NCBI GenBank assembly: GCA_964426545.1
Contig: CAYRQP010000021.1
Location: forward strand, 1 to 30,075
From: CAYRQP01 sp964426545
Lineage (GTDB): Bacteria > Fermentibacterota > Fermentibacteria > Fermentibacterales > JCC-6
Reading direction: 5' to 3'
DNA: 30,075 bases
Position 1 is the first letter of the stretch. Every line of letters starts with the position of its first letter. The notes under the pieces were generated by a model that did no database searches, had not been told where the DNA came from, and saw only the letters and a program-made list of their open reading frames with translations. Shown one piece after another: positions 25,002 through 30,075 of this stretch. The translations under genes were made by a program, and so were the position numbers.

Positions 25002-25577
25002 TTAGGATTTTACTCCTTCGTAGAGAAGGGCAAGCAGCGATGGAGCACATTCACCTCCGGTTGACTCTCGGTTTGTCATTTCTTCTATCATTATCGAATG
25101 CAGAACCGAAGAAAACAGTCTTGCGGCACTCTTTGTATCAAGATAAGTGCGCAGTTCTTTCGATTCAACACCTTTTTTGAACAGCTCTTCGAGGAGGTGC
25201 AGTCCTTCCTGAACAAGTGTCTGAATCTCAGGGAACAGGGAGATGAGCTCAGGGTCGGTAGCAAATGCAATGTGCGCACGTGCGATTACTGATATACTGT
25301 CGGAGTTTCCGCGGATTTCAGCTTCGATTATTTCAAGGCTGTCGCTTATACACCTCTCCGATTCGACTTCGCTGCTTATCAACTGTTTGAATTTGCCGGT
25401 TGTTTCCCGAAAGAGTTCGAAGAAGAGATTCTCCTTACTCTTGAAGTGGTAATAGATAGCAGGTTTTGTTATGCCGCATATATCAGCAATCTCCTGCATG
25501 GATATAGAGTTGTAGTTCTTTTTTGCGATTGCACTTATCGCAGTATCCAGGATTGCCTGTCTCGTGTTGTTCTCCAC
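25002..25577 (-). CDS. TetR-family transcriptional repressor of the efflux operon
   Basis: The N-terminal helix-turn-helix (about residues 22-50: ISMQEIADICGITKPAIYYHFKSKENLF) is a standard TetR/AcrR DNA-binding domain; the remaining 140 residues are a helical ligand and dimer domain. I chose the GTG at 25577 because AGGGAG lies 5 bases upstream. The in-frame ATG at 25607 would lie upstream of the expected transcription start, given the promoter at 25611-25638, and the ATG at 25592 has no ribosome site. With this start the protein has 191 residues, and the helix-turn-helix begins at the usual distance. It is the first gene of the operon, with a perfect palindrome in its own promoter, so autorepression and release by an effluxed compound are likely. 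Confidence 0.92.
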   Translation of the reverse strand: MENNTRQAILDTAISAIAKKNYNSISMQEIADICGITKPAIYYHFKSKENLFFELFRETTGKFKQLISSEVESERCISDSLEIIEAEIRGNSDSISVIARAHIAFATDPELISLFPEIQTLVQEGLHLLEELFKKGVESKELRTYLDTKSAARLFSSVLHSIMIEEMTNRESTGGECAPSLLALLYEGVKS

Positions 25578-25610
25578 TGTTTCTCCCTTCATGGATATTT
25601 GAATCATACT

Positions 25611-25638
25611 AATATACTTACCGGTAAGTAAGTGTCAA
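25611..25638 (-). promoter_or_regulatory. Efflux-operon promoter with embedded palindromic TetR operator
   Basis: On the minus strand, TTGACA (complement of 25633-25638) is followed by 16 bases and TATATT (complement of 25611-25616). The perfect 16-bp palindrome tacttaccggtaagta (25615-25630) fills the space between the boxes and touches the -10. A repressor bound there would block RNA polymerase directly. Such palindromes next to tetR genes are the usual self-operators. Confidence 0.8.
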
Positions 25639-25666
25639 GTGTGTGTCAGGAATTCATCGAGATAAT

Positions 25667-25695
25667 TTGACTTCGAGTGAATTTTGAAACATAAT
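25667..25695 (+). promoter_or_regulatory. Promoter of the vor operon
   Basis: TTGACT (25667-25672), a 17-base spacer and CATAAT (25690-25695) each match five of six consensus bases. Transcription would begin near 25702, after the ATG at 25699, which supports the GTG at 25753 as the start of the first gene and leaves a leader of about 50 bases. The TetR operator lies 37 bases upstream, so cross-control is possible but not shown. Confidence 0.6.
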
Positions 25696-25752
25696 ATCAT
25701 GAATATCATCCAAGTACTTTATACAGACAATATACCTGAAGGGAAGGTTTTT

Positions 25753-25995
25753 GTGACTGACAAAAGCAAATATCCACTTCCTGAGATTAACATAGACATT
25801 TGCAAAGGCTGTCAGCTCTGCGTTTCAGTCTGCCCAAAAGATGTCCTTGAAATTTCGGAGAAACTCAACTCAAAGGGATTCCACTATTCCATCTATAAGG
25901 GAGAAGGATGTATTGGCTGCGGGAACTGCTTCTATATCTGCCCGGAGCCCGACGGTGTCACGGTTTACTTGAAAGACTATGAAGGGGAGGTATAA
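25753..25995 (+). CDS. vorD: Two-[4Fe-4S] ferredoxin subunit of a 2-oxoacid:ferredoxin oxidoreductase
   Basis: This 80-residue ferredoxin has two complete C-x2-C-x2-C-x3-C clusters: Cys17, 20, 23, 27 and Cys53, 56, 59, 63, each ending in Cys-Pro. It corresponds to the delta subunit (KorD/VorD/PorD type) that takes electrons from the catalytic subunits. The GTG at 25753 has GGGAAGG five bases upstream and gives the family-like N-terminus MTDKSKYPLPEINID; the in-frame ATG at 25699 lies before the predicted transcription start. It is the first gene of a three-gene operon, with the stop two bases before the vorB ATG. Confidence 0.9.
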   Translation: MTDKSKYPLPEINIDICKGCQLCVSVCPKDVLEISEKLNSKGFHYSIYKGEGCIGCGNCFYICPEPDGVTVYLKDYEGEV

Positions 25996-25997
25996 TA

Positions 25998-27059
25998 ATG
26001 CCCCGAATATTAACAAAAGGCAATCATGCGTCTGTTTACGGAGCACTGCTTGCAGGGTGCAAAGCTTATTACGGATACCCAATCACACCTGCGAGTGAAA
26101 TTGCGGAAGGTGCATCCTTTCTCTTCCCGAAACTCGGTAGGACATTCCTGCAGGCTGAGAGTGAAGTAGCTGCTATCAACATGGTTTACGGTGCCGCCGG
26201 ATGCGGACAGAGGGTTATGACAGGAAGTTCGGGTCCCGGAATAAGCCTGAAGCAGGAAGGGCTTTCCTATTGTGCCGGTTCTGCACTTCCCTGTGTAATC
26301 GTTGACATCGTACGGGGCGGTCCAGGACTGGGAAATATCGGACCCGAGCAGAGCGACTATAATCAGGTTGTGAAGGGCGGCGGACATGGTAATTACCGTA
26401 ATATCGTTCTCGCACCGAATTCAGCTCAGGAGATGTGCGACCTGACGATGCTGGCATTCGAACTTGCCGACAAATACCGTAATCCGGTTTTTGTCCTTTC
26501 AGACGGTGTTATAGGGCAAATGATGGAAGCGGTGAATCTTCCTGAACCCGTCACCGTTGCTGATATTCCTGAAAAGGATGACTGGGCAGTCAAAGGGACT
26601 GCTGATTCGAGACATCTGATAAACTCAATATATCTCGACCACGATGATCTTGAAAGATGGAATCGTGAACTCGAAGCAAAATACAAACTGATATCCGAGA
26701 ACGAAGTCAGATACGAAGAATACAGAATGGAAGACGCGGAAATAGTAACTATCGGATACGGAAGTTCTGCAAGAGCTCTTCGTTCCGCAGTCGATATGGC
26801 GCGTGAAGAAGGGATGAAGGTCGGTCTTCTGAGACCGATTACTCTTTTCCCGTTCCCCGTGGAGAAAATCAATCTTCTTCCTGATACCGGAGTCAAAGCT
26901 GTTCTTACAGTCGAAATGTCCACAGGACAACTTGTCGATGATGTTAATCTGGCTCTCGACGGCAGAATGAAGTCCGAACTTTACAGCCGGCTTGGCGGTA
27001 ATGTCCCTTCAGCGACGGAGATACTCGAGAAGTTATCGGGAATGGCGGAGGTGTTATAA
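25998..27059 (+). CDS. vorB: 2-oxoacid:ferredoxin oxidoreductase alpha subunit, VorB type
   Basis: This catalytic-complex subunit oxidatively decarboxylates branched-chain 2-oxoacids (3-methyl-2-oxobutanoate and relatives) to acyl-CoA with reduction of ferredoxin. The N-terminal pyrimidine-binding-type domain shows GYPITPASEI (about 26-35), LQAESEVAAINMVYGAA (about 51-67) and SSGPGISLKQEG; RGGPGLGNIGPEQSDY and KGGGHGNYR are typical of VorB rather than of pyruvate or indolepyruvate enzymes. The C-terminal domain II begins near 245. At 353 residues it has VorB length. ATG is preceded by GGGGAGG. The VorB assignment is by sequence pattern; KorA (2-oxoglutarate) is the main alternative. Confidence 0.9.
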   Translation: MPRILTKGNHASVYGALLAGCKAYYGYPITPASEIAEGASFLFPKLGRTFLQAESEVAAINMVYGAAGCGQRVMTGSSGPGISLKQEGLSYCAGSALPCVIVDIVRGGPGLGNIGPEQSDYNQVVKGGGHGNYRNIVLAPNSAQEMCDLTMLAFELADKYRNPVFVLSDGVIGQMMEAVNLPEPVTVADIPEKDDWAVKGTADSRHLINSIYLDHDDLERWNRELEAKYKLISENEVRYEEYRMEDAEIVTIGYGSSARALRSAVDMAREEGMKVGLLRPITLFPFPVEKINLLPDTGVKAVLTVEMSTGQLVDDVNLALDGRMKSELYSRLGGNVPSATEILEKLSGMAEVL

Positions 27060-28501
27060 TGGCAAAGAAAACAATACTCAGAAAACCTACAGGCTTTTGC
27101 GATGTCTTTAAACACAAGCCGGGTGCGGAGAAAGACAGAACTCACTATTGTCCCGGATGTGGACACGGAATACTTCATAAGTTAATAGCTGAAGCACTCG
27201 AAGATTTCGAACTTACCGAAAAAACCATAGTAATCAGTCCGGTTGGATGCAGCGTCTTTGCATACTACTACTTCGACACCGGCAATCTGCAGGTGCCTCA
27301 TGGAAGGGCTCCCTCTGTTGCCACAGCGGTTTCACGAGCAAATCCTGATAGTATAGTAATAAGTTATCAGGGAGACGGTGACCTTGCTGCAATCGGCGGT
27401 AATAACATCATTCAGGCAGCTAACAGGGGCGAGAACATGGTCGTCTTCTTTGTCAATAATGCCATTTACGGAATGACAGGCGGTCAGATGGCTCCGACAA
27501 CCCTCGAAGGGCAGAAAACCACGACTACACCCTACGGCAGAAATGTGAAAACCGACGGTTATCCAATTCAGGTATGTGAACTTATCAACCAGTTTACGGC
27601 TCCTGTCTATGTCACAAGAACATCCCTTCATGACATGCCGAATATCAGGAAGACCAGATCTGCCGTTCGCAAAGCAATAATGAACGCCAAAGAGAAGAAG
27701 GGATTCTCGTTTGTCGAAGTCCTGGCTATGTGCCCGAGCGGTTGGAAGAAGGATTCCATTCAAAGTCTGCAGTGGATAAAGGATGCTATGATTCCGAGAT
27801 TCCCACTTGGTGTCCTGCGAGATATAGCGGAAGATGCCGAAAAAGTAGAAAGACCCGTTATGGAGATGGACCCTGTAAAGGTCAAGGAAGCACTCGGCTT
27901 CGGTGAACTCACTGATACGACAATTGAGAAACTCACACCTAACCCGGGCTTTGAAAAGGTCTCACTCAGGGTATCCGGATTCGGCGGGCAGGGTATTATG
28001 TCGACAGGTATAGCACTGGCAAACATAGGCATGGAATACGGCTACAATGTGAGCTGGCTGCCTTCCTATGGACCGGAAATGCGCGGGGGAACCGCAAACT
28101 GTTCGGTCAAGATCCAGGACGACACTATAGGTGCTTCGGAAGCTACCGAACCGTCGATAATCATAGCTATGAATCAGCCGAGTCTTGAAAAATTCGAGAA
28201 GAATCTCATTCCGGGCGGTGCTCTTGTCTATAACAGCACCCTGATAGACATAGAACCAACCAGAGATGATGTGAAAATATTCCCTGTCCCGATTACCCGA
28301 ATTGCCGATGAACTTGGTGATACGAGAGTTCAGAGCATGGTTTCAGTCGGTGCTTTCGCTGAAATCACCGGTCTTTTCGATTACATCGAGGTAAGCAGAC
28401 TTCTTCCCAAGTTGTTTAAGGGAAAGAACGAAAATATTATTGCACTTAACGAAAAAGCGGTTAAGGCCGGGCGGGATTACATTAAGGATAATTTCAATTA
28501 A
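27059..28501 (+). CDS. Fused beta and gamma subunits of 2-oxoacid:ferredoxin oxidoreductase (VorA-VorC)
   Basis: Two subunits that are often separate are joined in one frame. Residues 1-250 are the TPP-binding beta subunit, with CPGCGHG at 31-37, GDGDLAAIG at 105-113 and VNNAIYGMTGGQ at 132-143. Residues 250-300 form a linker. Residues 300-480 are the gamma subunit, with GFGGQGI at 307-313 and SYGPEMRGGTANC, the usual family signature. The ATG overlaps the vorB stop (TAATG), so the three genes are translated together. With the ferredoxin and VorB this completes the enzyme. Both catalytic signatures are intact. The stop codon lies within a 10-bp hairpin. Confidence 0.92.
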   Translation: MAKKTILRKPTGFCDVFKHKPGAEKDRTHYCPGCGHGILHKLIAEALEDFELTEKTIVISPVGCSVFAYYYFDTGNLQVPHGRAPSVATAVSRANPDSIVISYQGDGDLAAIGGNNIIQAANRGENMVVFFVNNAIYGMTGGQMAPTTLEGQKTTTTPYGRNVKTDGYPIQVCELINQFTAPVYVTRTSLHDMPNIRKTRSAVRKAIMNAKEKKGFSFVEVLAMCPSGWKKDSIQSLQWIKDAMIPRFPLGVLRDIAEDAEKVERPVMEMDPVKVKEALGFGELTDTTIEKLTPNPGFEKVSLRVSGFGGQGIMSTGIALANIGMEYGYNVSWLPSYGPEMRGGTANCSVKIQDDTIGASEATEPSIIIAMNQPSLEKFEKNLIPGGALVYNSTLIDIEPTRDDVKIFPVPITRIADELGDTRVQSMVSVGAFAEITGLFDYIEVSRLLPKLFKGKNENIIALNEKAVKAGRDYIKDNFN

Positions 28502-28521
28502 GTAAGCAGGATACTTAATTG
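28495..28521 (+). terminator. Perfect 10-bp hairpin over the end of the vor operon
   Basis: Arms caattaagta (28495-28504) and tacttaattg (28512-28521) surround a 7-base loop and include the TAA at 28499-28501. The stem is AT-rich and no T-run follows, so it is a weak intrinsic terminator at best. Its ggatacttaatt part also occurs at 15335-15346, and the TTAAGTA/TACTTAA arms resemble the nested repeat at 22425-22620. Confidence 0.45.
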
Positions 28522-28560
28522 TCTTGGATTCGAGTGGAAGGCAACGTATAGCTTACATCC

Positions 28561-28585
28561 AAATAAGTATTCTGCATACTTATTT
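28561..28585 (+). promoter_or_regulatory. Hairpin directly before the ribosome site of the FadL-like gene
   Basis: Arms aaataagtat (28561-28570) and atacttattt (28576-28585) pair perfectly around a 5-base loop. The ribosome site AAGGAG (28586-28591) follows at once, so the hairpin could influence translation, or it could separate this gene from the vor operon. The AGTAT-N5-ATACT core is the same as in the hairpin at 126-140. Confidence 0.45.
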
Positions 28586-28595
28586 AAGGAGTTTT

Positions 28596-29687
28596 GTGCG
28601 TTTTAGAAGCAAGAGCATCTTCCTGATATCTGTGATTCTCATCACTGCATCCAATGTATCAGCCCTCGGTTATTTCGACTCAATGCGAAGTGGAACTGCA
28701 CTTCCCGGAATCGATCCGATTTCGATTAGCTTAGGTGGGGTTCGGAGTATAGGTATTGATGGCTCGATGTCGATACTCACCAATCCATCGGCGTTGACTA
28801 CAGCACAGGGAACATCGCTTAGCATCTCTATTGGACCTGCAATCATGAATGAAGTAGTGGAAGACAGTCTCGGTCGGCATACCAAATCATGGCCGGTACT
28901 CGCTGACTTGTCATTGGCAGGAGGTTACCGGATCACTAACTCACTTGTGCTCGGTATTGCATTTGCCAAAATCACCGATATGTCCTTTGAGGGTCAGTAC
29001 TACATACCGGACATGGAACCCGGACCTGCATACGGGGAGATCATTGCAGTCGACGAACTCAAGGTGACAGGGGGACTATTCGAATCCGTGGCAGGAGTAT
29101 CCTGGATGCCGGCTGAATGGCTGGCTGTCGGACTCTCCTCGGGTGTCAGGTTTGGTGAAGCAAACTATGATTCGACATATGAAGACAGAGTTACTCCATC
29201 GAGCAGTTCGGACAGTACCTGGGGCTGGAAAGATGAAGAGCTTTGCTGGCATGCAGGAGTTACTCTACCATTCGAGATGAGCTCCATCGGAATATCCTGG
29301 GTATCTTCAGGGGAGCATTACGATTCACGGATTGCCGCAGGTGGAATGGTTTATACAGAAAGTCAGAGTTTCATCGGTGCTGAAGTAGAAGTAATCGCTC
29401 CCGGTGACAAGAACGCGATAGTGGGCAGGCTGTTCGGACAGGTCAATCCGTCCGAGACTTATGTCTTTCGCGGAGCACTCTTCTTTGCTGACAGGGGAGA
29501 TGAGGTTGAAAGGGAAGGACTAGGTGTTTCAGCCGGAGTTGGAATAGCCCTCGGTCAACTGTCATTTAATGGTGCATTCTCCTGGTCGAGCACAAAACGG
29601 GATTCAGATACATTCGGCCATGATGATATGGACTTAGTGAAGGACTCGCAGTCCATTTTGTCAATCGGGCTCAGCTGGATCCTGTAA
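28596..29687 (+). CDS. Outer-membrane beta-barrel protein, FadL/OmpP1-like
   Basis: A signal peptide covers residues 1-23 (MRFRSKSIFLISVILITASNVSA), followed by a mature protein rich in Gly, Ser and alternating hydrophobic residues. The stretch SLGGVRSIGIDGSMSILTNPSAL, about residues 44-66, has the Gly-rich then Asn-Pro-Ser/Ala-Leu pattern of FadL-, OmpP1- and PorV-type barrels. The rest shows repeated beta strands of about ten residues, ending in LSIGLSWIL. The GTG at 28596 was chosen because AAGGAG lies 4 bases upstream and the product then begins with a proper signal peptide; the TTG at 28524 would add 24 residues without one. The role (small hydrophobic uptake, or a surface-protein shuttle) is not visible. 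Confidence 0.75.
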   Translation: MRFRSKSIFLISVILITASNVSALGYFDSMRSGTALPGIDPISISLGGVRSIGIDGSMSILTNPSALTTAQGTSLSISIGPAIMNEVVEDSLGRHTKSWPVLADLSLAGGYRITNSLVLGIAFAKITDMSFEGQYYIPDMEPGPAYGEIIAVDELKVTGGLFESVAGVSWMPAEWLAVGLSSGVRFGEANYDSTYEDRVTPSSSSDSTWGWKDEELCWHAGVTLPFEMSSIGISWVSSGEHYDSRIAAGGMVYTESQSFIGAEVEVIAPGDKNAIVGRLFGQVNPSETYVFRGALFFADRGDEVEREGLGVSAGVGIALGQLSFNGAFSWSSTKRDSDTFGHDDMDLVKDSQSILSIGLSWIL

Positions 29688-30075
29688 GGTAAGTAAGCCC
29701 AAGTGTCGTTCAGTACTAAAAAGTCAAGTGGGAAAAGTGTAGTACGCCACTGGTATTTTATTTTCTTATTTAGGGACATGATTCCTTCGTGTCCCGCTGT
29801 TCTTTATTGCCCTTCGTGTCCCGCTGTTCTTTATTGCCCTTCGTGTTTCGATATTCCGAAATGTTGTTTTGCAGCGGTGTTAGTTAGAAGTAAATTGCTT
29901 TGTCGTGAGAAATTTCAAATCCAGAAATTAGATTTGCACTGTTGCTAATTCTAGTAGCTTCACAAATCTCATTTTCGGAAGCCCAGTGACTATAACTGCA
30001 TTTGCTGTTCTTCAAGCATGTCTAAGGGGCTTATGACCGGAGCCTTGAGGTTCCGTAGTACATGAATGTACTTCC
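29688..30075. other. Gene-free region at the right end
   Basis: No gene is supported here; the frame that crosses the tandem repeat translates it into a short Cys/Pro/Ser repeat without ribosome site. The region holds a stretch at 29725-29752 related to the central hairpin of 22502-22549, a GGGACA hairpin and 27-bp tandem repeat (29772-29846), and a small agtacat/atgtact hairpin at 30057-30072. It could contain a promoter for a gene beyond the window; none was identified. Confidence 0.5.
29772..29846. repeat. 27-bp tandem repeat preceded by GGGACA hairpin
   Basis: Two identical 27-base units (29784-29810 and 29811-29837, beginning ccttcgtgtcccgctg) are followed by a nine-base partial third copy (29838-29846). 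The first unit overlaps a hairpin with arms gggaca (29773-29778) and tgtccc, which is the inverted counterpart of 1-27. The tandem copies look like a local expansion of that repeat's right side. Confidence 0.8.

Noticed and set aside
29784..29846. Possible CRISPR array
   Set aside because: The units abut without spacers, only two full copies exist, and no cas genes are present.
29703..29948. 81-codon open frame across the tandem repeat
   Set aside because: Its product is mainly the translated repeat, with no ribosome site and no family resemblance.
1..30075. tRNA, rRNA or riboswitch genes, including a TPP riboswitch before thiD
   Set aside because: No cloverleaf, rRNA core sequence or THI-box signature was found by eye; the region before thiD (1442-1563) shows only a promoter-like palindrome.

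Overview
The window reads as chromosome of a Gram-negative (double-membrane) bacterium with an anaerobic or fermentative tendency. Outer-membrane biogenesis genes (a TamA-like Omp85 protein and a TamB-like protein), a TolC-family outer-membrane protein and a FadL-like barrel show the outer membrane. A ferredoxin-dependent 2-oxoacid oxidoreductase (VorB, fused VorA/VorC and a ferredoxin subunit) indicates low-potential electron metabolism. Several genes appear to start with GTG or TTG. The mix of large TPR/AAA cyclases, PKD lipoproteins and FadL-like barrels suggests a member of the FCB group or a related candidate phylum. That placement is inference; no rRNA or tRNA gene was seen that could fix it.

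Layout. 1-139: non-coding, with a GGGACA hairpin and short direct repeats. 140-1441 (-): fused ThiD-type HMP/HMP-P kinase and zinc-ribbon Nudix hydrolase. 1564-6866 (+): overlapping tamA-like and tamB-like pair. 6867-7044: structured inverted-repeat element. 7076-7465 (-) and 7557-8129 (+): HIT protein and Mpg-type 3-methyladenine DNA glycosylase, divergent around a long palindrome. 8215-8895 (+): secreted protein of unknown function. 8901-11536 (-): operon of Gfo/Idh/MocA oxidoreductase, an ABC ATPase homologue that has lost every catalytic motif, and its membrane partner. 11784-14363 (+): ClpB. 14434-15267 (+): unknown membrane protein. 15430-18867 (+): class III adenylyl cyclase with AAA/STAND ATPase and TPR repeats. 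18957-22430 (+): large lipoprotein with a PKD domain and four tandem Kre9/KNH-like Ig repeats. 22425-22620: nested perfect inverted repeats. 22619-25577 (-): TetR regulator, TolC-family protein and periplasmic adaptor in one operon, without an inner-membrane pump. 25753-28501 (+): ferredoxin subunit, vorB and a vorA-vorC fusion. 28596-29687 (+): FadL-like outer-membrane protein. 29688-30075: no gene seen, with a 27-bp tandem repeat and an inverted copy of the hairpin that opens the window.

How the genes work together. The tamA/tamB pair should form a trans-envelope assembly or lipid-transfer module. The TetR-TolC-adaptor operon is an efflux cassette whose promoter contains a perfect 16-bp palindrome between the -35 and -10 boxes, so it is probably autorepressed. 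The divergent vor operon has its own near-consensus promoter and encodes a complete branched-chain 2-oxoacid:ferredoxin oxidoreductase. The cyclase and the following lipoprotein lie in tandem, but nothing else links them.

The most unusual content is the ThiD-Nudix fusion, the motif-less ABC ATPase with its permease, and a family of REP/REPIN-like palindromes. These share GGGACA/TGTCCC and TTAAGTA/TACTTAA arms and lie at gene ends, most strikingly the nested structure at 22425-22620, whose outer arms carry the stop codon of one convergent gene and reach into that of the other.
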